A stretch of DNA of 45,288 nt from an uncultured Bacteroidales bacterium (GCA_902760865.1 CACWID010000022.1:1-45288); one strand, 5' to 3'. Counted from the stretch's first letter, positions 16,269 to 24,862 are shown. Notes: generated from the sequence alone by a model not told the origin. Translations and numbers: made by a program.

Positions 16269-17834
16269 TCATTGACCGAGCGACGTGGCGAGTGCTTCGG
16301 CGCAACGTTCGCCGTCGATAGCACTCGACACAATGCCCCCAGCATAACCGGCTCCCTCGCCACAGGGGTAAAGCCCCTCGAGGGCGACGTGATGCAGCAG
16401 GGCGGCGTCACGCGGAATGCGCACCGGCGAGGACGTACGGGTCTCAACGCCGATCACCGTGGCGTCGTTGGTCAGGAATCCACGAGCATTATTGCCGAAA
16501 AACCTGAAGCCCTTACGCAGACGGTTGGCGACAAATGGCGGCATCCACAAGTCGAGCCTTGACGGCTGTACACCAGGCAGATAGGAAGAAGGCGGGATAT
16601 TGCGCGACGGCTTGCCGTCAACAAAGTCCTTCATGCGCTGGGCCCCGGCAATCAGCGTGTTACCCGCCTCGGCATAAGCCCGCTGTTCCATATCCTGCTG
16701 GAACTTCATCATCGCCAGCACTCCATATTTTTCATACTTCTCGGGCAAATCCTCAGGATGAAGCTCGACGACCATGCCCGAGTTGGCCCAATGCGACCCG
16801 CGGTTGCTGGGAGACATGCCGTTGACGACCAGCCCGTCTGTCTCGCTCACGGCAGGCACGACAAAGCCGCCGGGGCACATGCAGAAGGAGTACACGCCGC
16901 GGTGATCGATCTGGGTGACAAAGTTGTATTCGGCGGCAGGCAGATAGGTACCGCGTCCCAACACGCTGTGGTACTGTATCTGATCGATGATGCGCTGTGG
17001 ATGCTCCAGGCGCACGCCGACGGCTATACCCTTGGCCTCGAGCGTGATGCCACTATCGTGAAGCATCTGATAGACGTCACGGGCCGAGTGCCCTGTGGCC
17101 AGAATGACGGGGCCTTCAAATGTCTGTCCGTTCGCTGTCTCAACTCCAGCGACCTTGCCGTCGGCAACGATCAGACGTGTGACCCGCGTCTGGAAGTGTA
17201 CCTCGCCGCCGCAATCCAGGATGGTCTCACGCATTGCCTTGATGACAGCCGGCAACTTGTCGCTGCCGATGTGGGGATGGGCATCGACGAGGATGTCCTC
17301 GCGGGCTCCATGCTGGACAAAGATACCGAGCACACGCTCCACCGAGCCGCGTTTCTTGCTGCGCGTGTAGAGTTTGCCGTCACTATAGGCACCCGCGCCG
17401 CCTTCGCCGTAGCAGTAGTTGCTCTCTGGGTCCACGATACCCTCTCGCTGAATGCGCGAGGCATCGATGCGGCGCTGCAGGACGTCCTTGCCGCGTTCCA
17501 GCACGATGGGCTTGATGCCCAGCTCGATGAGCCGCAGGGCCGCAAACAAGCCGCCGGGGCCCATGCCGACAACAATGGCCTGACGGTCGCCGCCGACGGG
17601 ATTATACTCGATGGGCGGCACCAGGTAGTCACGGGTCATCGGCTCGTCGATATAGACGCGCACCTTGAGGTTGACCACCACATTGCGTTGGCGGGCATCG
17701 ATGGAGCGTTTCAGGATCCTGATGCCCTGGATGCTCTGGGCGGGTATGTCATTGTGCTTGGCAAGATGCTGTGCTATCTCGGCCGTGCTGGCCGCGGTGC
17801 GCGGAGTGACGCGCAATTGTAGTTCCTTAATCAT
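16269..17834 (-). CDS. FAD-dependent oxidoreductase (COG2509-type)
   Basis: A flavoprotein of 521 residues from the uncharacterised NAD(P)/FAD-dependent dehydrogenase group found widely in Bacteroidetes and Firmicutes. An N-terminal domain of about 80 residues precedes the Rossmann dinucleotide site GMGPGG (residues 90-95), followed by LERGKDVLQRR. Later signatures include YCYGEGGAGAYSDGKL, ILATGHSARDVY and a C-terminal GEGAGYAGGIVSSAIDG that closes the FAD site. The start was set at 17834: the open frame runs further upstream to 18212, but that part overlaps the HAD gene on the other strand, is composition-driven and has no family similarity. Substrate unknown. Confidence 0.88.
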   Translation of the reverse strand: MIKELQLRVTPRTAASTAEIAQHLAKHNDIPAQSIQGIRILKRSIDARQRNVVVNLKVRVYIDEPMTRDYLVPPIEYNPVGGDRQAIVVGMGPGGLFAALRLIELGIKPIVLERGKDVLQRRIDASRIQREGIVDPESNYCYGEGGAGAYSDGKLYTRSKKRGSVERVLGIFVQHGAREDILVDAHPHIGSDKLPAVIKAMRETILDCGGEVHFQTRVTRLIVADGKVAGVETANGQTFEGPVILATGHSARDVYQMLHDSGITLEAKGIAVGVRLEHPQRIIDQIQYHSVLGRGTYLPAAEYNFVTQIDHRGVYSFCMCPGGFVVPAVSETDGLVVNGMSPSNRGSHWANSGMVVELHPEDLPEKYEKYGVLAMMKFQQDMEQRAYAEAGNTLIAGAQRMKDFVDGKPSRNIPPSSYLPGVQPSRLDLWMPPFVANRLRKGFRFFGNNARGFLTNDATVIGVETRTSSPVRIPRDAALLHHVALEGLYPCGEGAGYAGGIVSSAIDGERCAEALATSLGQ

Positions 17835-17885
17835 AGTCGCATGAATATTGTGTCGCAAAATTACTGCAATTTGGGCTATTTTGAC

Positions 17886-17893
17886 TACTTTTG
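17886..17893 (+). promoter_or_regulatory. -7 element upstream of the HAD gene
   Basis: TACTTTTG matches TAnnTTTG 31 bases before the ATG at 17925. No TTTG element sits at the expected 19-21 base distance; one at 17870-17873 is too close. Called on the -7 element alone. Confidence 0.4.
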
Positions 17894-17924
17894 CGGCACG
17901 AAATTCATCACATAACGGCCAAAT

Positions 17925-18572
17925 ATGAGCGAAATGACACAAACAAAGCGCGGTGTACTCTTCGACCTGGACGGCGTGCTGCTCGACAGCGAAGGGCAAT
18001 ACACCATCTTCTGGGACCAGATAGACAAGGAATATCCCACCGGCATCGAGAACTTTGCAACCTATATCAAGGGCTTCCACCTGAGCCACATCCTGGGCTA
18101 CTTTGAGGGCGAAGAGCTGCGACAAGACATCGAGAACCGGTTGTTGGAGTTTGAGCGGGACACTCGTTACGTGTTCTTCCCCTGTGCCCTCGACTTCGTC
18201 AGGCAACTGCACGATGCAGGATTGCCGATGGCCATCGTCACCTCGAGCGACCGCAAGAAGATGATGTCACTCTATCGCCAGCACCCTGATTTTCCAGCCC
18301 TGTTTGACCACATCATCACCGGCGACATGGTCGTCAAGGCCAAGCCCGACCCCTACTGCTATCAACTTGGGGCCCAGATGATAGGCGTGGATATCAAGGA
18401 CTGCATCGTCGTGGAAGATTCACGCAACGGCCTGCTCGCGGGCCGCGCCTCCGGAGCCCGTGTCGTCGGCATCGCCACCACGCTCGACACCGCGGCAGTG
18501 AGCGAGCTGAGCGACCTGACCGTGGCGACCATCGCCGACCTGACCGTCGGGATGCTGCTGGGCGACGAATGA
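17925..18572 (+). CDS. HAD-superfamily phosphatase / phosphomutase-like protein
   Basis: Cytosolic protein of 215 residues in HAD subfamily I with an alpha-helical cap, of the beta-phosphoglucomutase/phosphoglycolate phosphatase type. Motif I is DLDGVLLDS, with nucleophile Asp14 and general acid Asp16. Motif II is VTSSD, motif III the lysine of VKAKPDP, and motif IV VVEDSRNG, with the usual AGRASGARVVGI strand after it. The substrate is probably a sugar or small-metabolite phosphate; sequence alone cannot say which. It is followed by the Fur gene, which has its own promoter, so the two need not be co-transcribed. Confidence 0.88.
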   Translation: MSEMTQTKRGVLFDLDGVLLDSEGQYTIFWDQIDKEYPTGIENFATYIKGFHLSHILGYFEGEELRQDIENRLLEFERDTRYVFFPCALDFVRQLHDAGLPMAIVTSSDRKKMMSLYRQHPDFPALFDHIITGDMVVKAKPDPYCYQLGAQMIGVDIKDCIVVEDSRNGLLAGRASGARVVGIATTLDTAAVSELSDLTVATIADLTVGMLLGDE

Positions 18573-18610
18573 ACTCCACCCGGCTATAAAAACTTTTATT
18601 AGAGCAAATC

Positions 18611-18642
18611 TTTGTCTGATTGCAAAAATCGTTGTACTTTTG
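18611..18642 (+). promoter_or_regulatory. Promoter of the Fur-family gene
   Basis: TTTG at 18611-18614, a 20-base spacer and TACTTTTG at 18635-18642 match the Bacteroidetes housekeeping promoter exactly. The start codon is only 8 bases beyond the -7 element, so the transcript would begin at or very near the ATG. Confidence 0.75.
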
Positions 18643-18650
18643 TCACACCG

Positions 18651-19160
18651 ATGAGAACCGACCCCAACATAGAAGATTTTGCTGACAGTAACAACCCCGT
18701 TGTGCGCAAGTTCAACGAGTATCTGGATGCACATGGCATGCGCAGGACCACCGAGCGCTATGCCATCCTGAACCGCATCCTGAGCATCAACGAGCACTTC
18801 ACCATCGAGGAACTGCAGCAGATGATTGTCGGGGACGGTTTCCACGTGAGCCGCTCGACGGTCTATAATACCATCGAACTGCTCATCGACGCCAAGATGC
18901 TGCGGCGCCACGTCTTCGAGGGCATGCAGGCCCAGTATGAGCGCATCACGATGCCCCACACCCATCTGGTCTGCACCACATGCGGCAAGGTCAAGGAGGT
19001 GAAGGACCCCAACTTTGCGGCCTTCATGAACGCCAGGCGGTTCAATGCCTTCAACACCGACCACTACAGCCTCTACGTCTATGGCACCTGCAGCACCTGT
19101 GCCCGCAAGACCAAGCGCACCCAAGCGAGCGCCGAGGAGAACAAGCAAAAACGTAAATGA
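18651..19160 (+). CDS. Fur-family metal-responsive transcriptional regulator
   Basis: Cytosolic DNA-binding repressor of 169 residues, of the Fur/PerR/Zur family. A winged helix covers about residues 15-85 (MRRTTERYAILNRIL, then the recognition region VSRSTVYNTIELL). The dimerisation/metal domain has MPHTHLVCTTCGKV with Cys108 and Cys111, and a second pair Cys147/Cys150 in YGTCSTC, which together make the structural zinc site. His103 and His105 are candidate metal ligands. Whether iron, zinc or peroxide is sensed cannot be decided. The start was set at 18651 because an upstream TTG at 18612 lies inside the promoter and the next Met would cut helix 1. The mRNA is probably leaderless or nearly so. 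Confidence 0.9.
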   Translation: MRTDPNIEDFADSNNPVVRKFNEYLDAHGMRRTTERYAILNRILSINEHFTIEELQQMIVGDGFHVSRSTVYNTIELLIDAKMLRRHVFEGMQAQYERITMPHTHLVCTTCGKVKEVKDPNFAAFMNARRFNAFNTDHYSLYVYGTCSTCARKTKRTQASAEENKQKRK

Positions 19161-19207
19161 CTTTTAATACAACCTATTAACACTTTTAAAAACCGTTAAG
19201 ATTTATC

Positions 19208-20452
19208 ATGGCTAAAGTAAAACCGTTCCGTGGCGTGAGACCGCCGAAAGAGTATGTAGAAAAAGTAGCTTCCAAGCCCTATGACGTCCTCTCGAGTGAG
19301 GAGGCACGTGCCGAGGCTGGCGACAACGAGATGAGCCTGTACCACATCATTAAGCCCGAAATCGACTTCGAACCCGGCACGGGCGAGCACGAGCCCAAGG
19401 TCTATGACAAGGCCGTCGAGAACTTCAAGAAGTTCCAGGACAAGGGCTGGCTGGTCCAGGATACCCAGGACTGCTACTACATCTATGCACAGACCATGGA
19501 TGGCCGCACACAATACGGATTTGTGGTAGGCGCCAGCGTTGAGGACTACCTCACGGGCCGCATCAAGAAGCATGAGCTCACCCGCCGCGAGAAGGAGGCC
19601 GACCGCATGCACCACATCGAAATCAACAACGCCAACATCGAGCCGGTGTTCCTGGCTTTCCCCGACAACCGCATCCTCGAGGACATCATCGACCGCACCG
19701 CACAGACCGCTCCCGAATATGACTTCGTCAGCGAGGACGGTATCGGCCACACCCTGTGGGTCATCAAGGACAAGGAGACCATCGACACCATCACCCGCGA
19801 GTTCGGCGAGATTCCTTATCTCTACATTGCCGACGGACACCACCGCACCGCTGCCGCTGCCCACGTGGGCGAGGAGAAGGCCAAGGCTGACCCCAACCAC
19901 AACGGCACCGAGGAGTACAACTACCTGCTGGCTGTCTGCTTCCCCCAGTCTCACCTCAAGGTGATGGACTACAACCGCGTGGTTGTTGACCTGAACGGCA
20001 ACACCGAGGAGCAGTTCCTCGAGAAGCTGGGCGAGAAGTTCATCGTCGAGGAGAAGGGCACCGAAATCTACAAGCCCGCCAAGCTCCACAACTTCTCACT
20101 CTACCTGGGTGGCAAGTGGTACTCACTGACCGCCAAGGAGGGCACCTATGACGACAACGATCCCATCGGCGTGCTCGACGTGACCATCTCGAGTGACTAC
20201 ATCCTGCGCGACATCCTGGGCATCACCGACCTGCGCACCGACAAGCGCATCGACTTCGTCGGCGGCATCCGCGGCCTGGGCGAGCTCAAGCGCCGTGTTG
20301 ACAGTGGCGAGATGAAGATGGCCCTGGCCCTCTACCCCGTGACCATGAAGCAGATCATCGACATCGCCGACAGCGGCAAGATCATGCCTCCCAAGGCCAC
20401 CTGGTTCGAGCCCAAACTGCGCTCGGGTCTCATCATCCACAAGCTGGACTAA
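19208..20452 (+). CDS. DUF1015 family protein
   Basis: Conserved protein of 414 residues belonging to DUF1015 (COG4198), found in many anaerobes and with no settled function. It starts AKVKPFRGVRPP, the family's usual opening, and carries the hallmark YIADGHHRTAAAAH near residues 205-220, whose histidines suggest a hydrolase- or kinase-like active site. No signal peptide or membrane segment, so cytosolic. It lies after the Fur gene and is closed by a strong intrinsic terminator, so it is at the end of its transcription unit. In other bacteria this family often neighbours serine biosynthesis genes (serA/serC); none are seen here. Confidence 0.88.
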   Translation: MAKVKPFRGVRPPKEYVEKVASKPYDVLSSEEARAEAGDNEMSLYHIIKPEIDFEPGTGEHEPKVYDKAVENFKKFQDKGWLVQDTQDCYYIYAQTMDGRTQYGFVVGASVEDYLTGRIKKHELTRREKEADRMHHIEINNANIEPVFLAFPDNRILEDIIDRTAQTAPEYDFVSEDGIGHTLWVIKDKETIDTITREFGEIPYLYIADGHHRTAAAAHVGEEKAKADPNHNGTEEYNYLLAVCFPQSHLKVMDYNRVVVDLNGNTEEQFLEKLGEKFIVEEKGTEIYKPAKLHNFSLYLGGKWYSLTAKEGTYDDNDPIGVLDVTISSDYILRDILGITDLRTDKRIDFVGGIRGLGELKRRVDSGEMKMALALYPVTMKQIIDIADSGKIMPPKATWFEPKLRSGLIIHKLD

Positions 20453-20499
20453 GATGACTCATCGGCTCTGGCAACTATTGCCGGGGACTTAAAACTCTT

Positions 20500-20537
20500 A
20501 AAAAGCGTTATCGAGGCAATCGATGACGCTTTTTTTC
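20500..20537 (+). terminator. Intrinsic terminator after the DUF1015 gene
   Basis: AAAAAGCGTTATCGA (20500-20514) pairs with TCGATGACGCTTTTT (20520-20534) in 14 of 15 positions, around loop GGCAA, followed by a T-run. A textbook rho-independent terminator. Confidence 0.9.
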
Positions 20538-20579
20538 GTTTTTTTATTAACAACGTCACATTATATGAAAAAAAATCAC

Positions 20580-20587
20580 TAAATTTG
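20580..20587 (+). promoter_or_regulatory. -7 element upstream of dnaN
   Basis: TAAATTTG matches TAnnTTTG 53 bases before the dnaN ATG and just after the upstream terminator. No TTTG is found at the expected distance, so only this element is called. Confidence 0.45.
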
Positions 20588-20640
20588 TAGGTTAAATAAT
20601 AATACACCAAATCATTAACGATATAAAGAGACATAATTGT

Positions 20641-21759
20641 ATGAAATTCAACGTCCAAAGTAAATTATTGCTCAGTCGCTTGAATGCCGTGAGCAAAGTG
20701 GTTAGCTCCAAGAATGCCTATGCTATTCTTGACAACTTCCTGTTTGAACTGCAAAGCGACCGCATCGTCGTGACCGGCAGCGATATGGAGACACGCCTGA
20801 CGACCAACATCGAGGTCCAGAACGTAGAAGGCGCAGGCAAGTTCGCCCTCGACGTGAAGCGCACCATCAATTCGCTCAAGGAGCTGCCCGACACGGGACT
20901 GACCTTTGAGATCAACGACGAGACGCTGGCCGTTAAAGTGACCTATGTCAACGGTTTCTATGATGCGATGGCCCTGGGTGGCGACGAATACCCCGAGAAG
21001 GCTGCCAGCACCAACGAGGTGCAACACTTCGCACTGCCCGCCAAGAGCATTGCCGCCGGTATCGGCCATACGTTGTTTGCTGTAGGCAACGACGACATGC
21101 ACCCGCAGTTCACCGGCATCTACTGGGACATCAAGCCCGACATGATCGTCTATGTGGCCAGCGATTCCCACAAGCTGGTGCGTTACCGCCAGACCAACAT
21201 CAAGCCCGACTTTGAGCGCTCGTTCATCCTTCCCGCCAAGCCGGCCGGCATCCTTGCCAACATCATTGATGCCAATAGCGAGGAGAACATCAACATCACC
21301 GTCGATGAGAGCAGCGCCACCTTTGAGAACGCTGACTTCCAGCTCTCGTGCCGCTTTATCAACGGCCGTTACCCCAACTATAACTCGGTCATCCCCGAGG
21401 ACAATCCTTACACCATGGCCGTTGACCGCCTGACGCTGCTCAACGCCGTGCGCCGTGTCGCCGTGTTTGCCAACGTCGGCGGACTGGTACGTCTGGACCT
21501 GCATCCCACCCAGGTCGTTCTCACCGCTCAGGATGTTGACCACTCGACCGCTGCCGAGGAGACCATCGCCTGTGAATACAACGGCGAGCCGATGAACATC
21601 GGTTTCAAGAGCGCCGATGTCATCGACGTGGTGAACAACATCGACTGCGAGGGCGTCTTCCTCAAGTTGCTCGACCCCGCCCGTGCAGGTGTGTTTGTCC
21701 CCAGTGAGCAGAAGGCCGGCGAGGACCTCATCGTCCTGCAGATGCCCATGATGATCTAG
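20641..21759 (+). CDS. dnaN: DNA polymerase III beta subunit (sliding clamp)
   Basis: Processivity clamp of 372 residues that encircles DNA as a dimer and tethers the polymerase and partner proteins. The three-domain repeat is intact and full-length. Family features include KFNVQSKLLLSRLNAVSKVVSSKNAYAILDN at the start (positions 2-31), VKRTINSLKELPDTGL, the central SCRFINGRYPNYNSVIP, and the end VPSEQKAGEDLIVLQMPMMI in place of the usual ...PMR(L/M). It heads a run of + strand genes. dnaA and recF are not adjacent, so this need not be near the replication origin. Confidence 0.96.
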   Translation: MKFNVQSKLLLSRLNAVSKVVSSKNAYAILDNFLFELQSDRIVVTGSDMETRLTTNIEVQNVEGAGKFALDVKRTINSLKELPDTGLTFEINDETLAVKVTYVNGFYDAMALGGDEYPEKAASTNEVQHFALPAKSIAAGIGHTLFAVGNDDMHPQFTGIYWDIKPDMIVYVASDSHKLVRYRQTNIKPDFERSFILPAKPAGILANIIDANSEENINITVDESSATFENADFQLSCRFINGRYPNYNSVIPEDNPYTMAVDRLTLLNAVRRVAVFANVGGLVRLDLHPTQVVLTAQDVDHSTAAEETIACEYNGEPMNIGFKSADVIDVVNNIDCEGVFLKLLDPARAGVFVPSEQKAGEDLIVLQMPMMI

Positions 21760-21765
21760 TCAATA

Positions 21766-21800
21766 TTAGTCATTAGTCATTAGTCGCTAGTCTCTAGTCA
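21766..21800. repeat. Heptanucleotide tandem array, TTAGTCA x5
   Basis: Five 7-base units: TTAGTCA, TTAGTCA, TTAGTCG, CTAGTCT, CTAGTCA. A further CTAGTCA at 21756-21762 contains the dnaN stop codon TAG, three bases out of phase with the rest. Confidence 0.85.
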
Positions 21801-21827
21801 AGTTTTATAGGCGTTTGGATTTAGCCC

Positions 21828-21862
21828 CCTAAAGCCTAAAACCTAGAGCCTAAAACCTAATA
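21828..21862. repeat. Heptanucleotide tandem array, CCTAAAA x5
   Basis: Five 7-base units: CCTAAAG, CCTAAAA, CCTAGAG, CCTAAAA, CCTAATA. It ends four bases before the ATG of the exonuclease gene. It is the second heptad array in the same 107-base spacer, with a different word. Confidence 0.85.
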
Positions 21863-21866
21863 AAGC

Positions 21867-22649
21867 ATGGAACTGAATTTGAAACGTCCTCTGGTGGTCT
21901 TTGATCTCGAATCGACGGGACTCAACATCACCGAAGACCGCATCATAGAGCTGTCCTACGTCAAGGTCTATCCTGACGGCCACGAGGAGAGCAAGACTTA
22001 TCGATTCAATCCTGAGAAGGTGATACCGCAACAGGCCATCGACGTGCATCACATCACCAACGAGATGCTCGAGGGCGAGCCCACCTTCAAGCAGCGCGCC
22101 CATGACATCGCACGCGTGTTTGAGGGAAGCGACATCGCCGGCTTCAACAGCAACCACTTCGACATCCCGCTGCTGGCCCAGGAGATGAGCAAGGCCGGAG
22201 TGAACTTCGACCCGTCCCAGCACAAGTTCATCGACGTGCAGACCATCTACCACAAGCGCGAGAAACGAGACCTCGAGGCAGCGTGCATCTTCTACTGCGG
22301 CCACCCGATGGAGAACCACCACTCGGCCGCCGATGATGCCATGACCACGCTCGAGGTCCTCAAGGCCCAGCTGGACCACTATGCCAACGATGCCGAGCCG
22401 CTGGTGAACGATGTGGACTACCTGTCGCAGTACTCGTCACACAACCGCAACGTTGACCTGGCCGGACGCATCATCTACAACGATCAGCAAGTTCCTGTAT
22501 TCAACTTCGGCAAGCACAGGGGCAAGACCGTCGAGGATGTGTTCACCAAGCTTGACCTGGGCTACTACGACTGGATGATGAAGAGCGACTTTGCCGAGAA
22601 CACCAAGCAGGTCATCACCAAGTTGTACATCCAGTTCAAGAAGAAATAG
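21867..22649 (+). CDS. DnaQ-like 3'-5' exonuclease
   Basis: DEDDh exonuclease of 260 residues, related to the DNA polymerase III epsilon subunit. The Exo I motif is VVFDLESTGLN with Asp13 and Glu15, Exo II is AGFNSNHFDIPLL with Asp99, and Exo III is HHSAADDAMTTLEVL with His152 and Asp157, so the catalytic set is complete. A C-terminal part of about 60 residues (VPVFNFGKHRGKTVEDVF, then GYYDWMMKSDF) matches a small domain often appended to such exonucleases. The position after dnaN supports a proofreading or repair role, but epsilon of the replicase cannot be distinguished from a stand-alone exonuclease. Confidence 0.88.
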   Translation: MELNLKRPLVVFDLESTGLNITEDRIIELSYVKVYPDGHEESKTYRFNPEKVIPQQAIDVHHITNEMLEGEPTFKQRAHDIARVFEGSDIAGFNSNHFDIPLLAQEMSKAGVNFDPSQHKFIDVQTIYHKREKRDLEAACIFYCGHPMENHHSAADDAMTTLEVLKAQLDHYANDAEPLVNDVDYLSQYSSHNRNVDLAGRIIYNDQQVPVFNFGKHRGKTVEDVFTKLDLGYYDWMMKSDFAENTKQVITKLYIQFKKK

Positions 22650-22674
22650 GAACCCAGCTTCTCAGTGAATTGTC

Positions 22675-22717
22675 CTGAAAACTGAGAACTGAAAACTGAA
22701 AAACTAAAAACTGACAA
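22675..22717. repeat. Heptanucleotide tandem array, CTGAAAA x6
   Basis: Units CTGAAAA, CTGAGAA, CTGAAAA, an 8-base CTGAAAAA, CTAAAAA and CTGACAA, followed by CTAA and the ATG of coaBC. The word is the same as in the array before the M16 protease 10 kb away. Confidence 0.8.
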
Positions 22718-22721
22718 CTAA

Positions 22722-23930
22722 ATGTTAAAAGGCAAGCATATCATTCTGGGCATCACGGGAGGCATCGCCGCCTACAAGTGCGCCACATTGACGCGGTTGC
22801 TGGTCAAGGCCGGAGCCGAGGTGCAGGTCATCATGACCCCTAACGCCAAGCAGTTCATACAGCCGCTGACGCTCTCGACACTGAGCGGCAAACCCGTCAT
22901 CAGCGAGTTCTTCACCGCCAACACGGGCCAGTGGAACAGCCACGTGGACTTGGGACTGTGGGCCGACGCGCTCATCATCGCACCGGCCACCGCCTCTACC
23001 ATCGGCAAGATGGCTCACGGCGTCGCAGACAATATGCTCGTCACTACCTATCTGTCGGCCAAGGCGCCCGTGTTTGTTGCACCCGCCATGGACCTGGACA
23101 TGATGCGCCACCCGAGCACGGTGCGCAACTTGGAGCTGCTGCGCAGCTACGGCAACCACATCATCGAGCCCGCCGAGGGCGAGCTGGCCAGCCATCTCAT
23201 CGGCAAAGGCCGCATGGAGGAACCGGAAAATATCGTCAAGGTGCTGGATGACTTCTTTGCCGCCGGAGAGGACCTGAGCGGAAAGCGCGTCCTCATCACC
23301 GCCGGCCCCACCGTCGAGAAGATTGACCCCGTGCGCTACATCAGCAATTTCTCGTCAGGCAAGATGGGTTTTGCCCTGGCCGAGGAATGTGCTGCCCGCG
23401 GCGCCCAGGTGACTCTGGTCGCCGGACCGGTAACGCTCCAGGTCAATCATCCCGCCATCGAGCGCATCGACGTCACCACTGCCGTCGAGATGCATGATGC
23501 CGTGATGCAGGCCCTGCCGCAGGCCGATGCCGTCATCCTGTGTGCCGCCGTAGCCGACTACCGCGTCGAGAATGTCGCCGACAAGAAGATCAAGCGCGAA
23601 AAAGATGCCTCACCCGTGCTGCACCTGACGCCCAACCCCGATATCTCCCGCGCTGTGGGTCAAGCCAAGCGAGCCGACCAGGTGAGCGTGGGATTCGCTC
23701 TGGAAACCGACAACGAGAACGTCAACGCACAAAGCAAATTGGACCGTAAAAAATTGAATTTCATCGTTATGAACTCTTTGCGTGACAAGAATGCCGGATT
23801 CCAGGTCGATACCAACAAGGTGACCATCTTCACCGACAAGGGCGAGACCATCGAGGGCGATTGCAAGTCCAAACGCGACGTCGCCCGTGACATTGTTGAT
23901 GTTTTACACAAGTATCTGGTAAACAAATGA
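22722..23930 (+). CDS. coaBC: Phosphopantothenoylcysteine decarboxylase / phosphopantothenate-cysteine ligase
   Basis: Bifunctional cytosolic coenzyme A biosynthesis enzyme of 402 residues. It couples 4'-phosphopantothenate to cysteine (CoaB) and decarboxylates the product to 4'-phosphopantetheine (CoaC, FMN-dependent). CoaC covers about residues 1-180: GITGGIAAYKCATLTRLL, catalytic His in NSHVDLGLWADALIIAPA, and the PAMDLDMM loop (Asp where E. coli has the PxMNxxMW Asn; I believe this is usual in Bacteroidetes). CoaB follows: LITAGPTVEKIDPVRYISN, SSGKMG and DTNKVTIF. The next gene's ATG overlaps the stop by four bases (ATGA). coaE lies 6 kb downstream. Confidence 0.95.
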   Translation: MLKGKHIILGITGGIAAYKCATLTRLLVKAGAEVQVIMTPNAKQFIQPLTLSTLSGKPVISEFFTANTGQWNSHVDLGLWADALIIAPATASTIGKMAHGVADNMLVTTYLSAKAPVFVAPAMDLDMMRHPSTVRNLELLRSYGNHIIEPAEGELASHLIGKGRMEEPENIVKVLDDFFAAGEDLSGKRVLITAGPTVEKIDPVRYISNFSSGKMGFALAEECAARGAQVTLVAGPVTLQVNHPAIERIDVTTAVEMHDAVMQALPQADAVILCAAVADYRVENVADKKIKREKDASPVLHLTPNPDISRAVGQAKRADQVSVGFALETDNENVNAQSKLDRKKLNFIVMNSLRDKNAGFQVDTNKVTIFTDKGETIEGDCKSKRDVARDIVDVLHKYLVNK

Positions 23931-24847
23931 AGAAAATTCTCATGCTGATGCTGGCGACCATGTTGTGCGCCTTCAGCATCCATGCCGACGACGAAGCGAC
24001 CGAGCTGAACTGCGAGGTCGATGTCAACAGCGATAAAATCACCAATGGCAGCAAGGACATTTTCGGCGAGCTCAAGCAGGCGATTACCGACTACATGAAC
24101 ACGACGAAATGGACCAATGCCACCTTTGGCACCAACGAGAAGATCTACTGCAAACTCCTGCTCACGCTCAGCTCGTGGGACGACGCTACGGGACTGATGA
24201 AGGGCGACCTGCAGATTCAGTCACAGCGGCCGGTGTTCAACAGCACCTACACCACGGCACTGATCAACTTCAGGGACACGAAGGTGGATTTCACCTACGA
24301 ACCCGGACAGCAGCTGATATTCTCCGAGATGGAAATGGAAGATAACCTCACGGCCATCCTCAACTTCTGGGCCTATATGATTATCGCCATGGACTTCGAC
24401 TCCTTTGAACTCAATGGGGGTGACCCCTACTACGAGCGGGCAGCCCAGATAGTCCGCCTGGCCCAAAGCTCCGGCGAGAGCGGCTGGAAGGCATTTGAGG
24501 ACAACACCAACCGCAGCGCTGTGCTCAGTGCCTTTACCGACACGCAGACAGCCCCGATCAGGCAGATGCTCTACGACTACCACCGCATGGGACTGGACCA
24601 GATGGTAGTCACCGTGGACAAGGGTCGCTCGACCATCACCCACACGCTGGAGAACCTAGGCAAAATCTATCAAGTGGCGCCCATGTCGGTGTGCCTGACC
24701 ATGTTCAAAGACGCAAAACTCGATGAACTGATCAACATCTACAGCAAGGCCAACACGACCGAGAAAGAATCGGTCTATGAGATGCTTTACCAGGTCTACC
24801 CCAGCGAGACCACACGTCTGGACCAAATCAAGAAGACCGAGAACTAA
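23927..24847 (+). CDS. porD: PorD-like (DUF4835) exported protein
   Basis: Exported protein of 306 residues with a signal peptide (KKILMLMLATMLCAFSIHA). The family start TELNCEVDVNSDKI and the later FSEMEMEDNLTAILNFWAYM and LELNGGDPYY-like segment (FELNGGDPYYERAAQIV) are typical of DUF4835, the family annotated as type IX secretion protein PorD from Porphyromonas gingivalis. Its translation is coupled to coaBC by a 4-base overlap, and recN follows 15 bases later, an order common in Bacteroidales. A direct role in type IX secretion is not established for this genome: no other T9SS gene lies in the window. Confidence 0.85.
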   Translation: MKKILMLMLATMLCAFSIHADDEATELNCEVDVNSDKITNGSKDIFGELKQAITDYMNTTKWTNATFGTNEKIYCKLLLTLSSWDDATGLMKGDLQIQSQRPVFNSTYTTALINFRDTKVDFTYEPGQQLIFSEMEMEDNLTAILNFWAYMIIAMDFDSFELNGGDPYYERAAQIVRLAQSSGESGWKAFEDNTNRSAVLSAFTDTQTAPIRQMLYDYHRMGLDQMVVTVDKGRSTITHTLENLGKIYQVAPMSVCLTMFKDAKLDELINIYSKANTTEKESVYEMLYQVYPSETTRLDQIKKTEN

Positions 24848-24862
24848 CCACAGGGGGATGTC

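Noticed and set aside
16758-17822. A 354-residue + strand frame opposite the FAD oxidoreductase
   Set aside because: Antisense shadow of a gene with clear Rossmann and FAD motifs; no motif of its own.
17835-18212. N-terminal extension of the FAD oxidoreductase by 126 residues
   Set aside because: The extension overlaps the HAD gene and its upstream -7 element on the other strand, and the family's normal N-terminus starts at 17834.
20581-20640. Replication origin next to dnaN
   Set aside because: The spacer is short, no cluster of DnaA boxes was seen, and dnaA is not adjacent; dnaN alone does not mark the origin in Bacteroidetes.
22722-23930. Loss of CoaC activity because the PxMNxxMW motif reads PAMDLDMM
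   Set aside because: The rest of the active site, including the NSHVDL histidine, is intact and I believe this Asp variant is usual in Bacteroidetes, so it is not evidence of inactivation.
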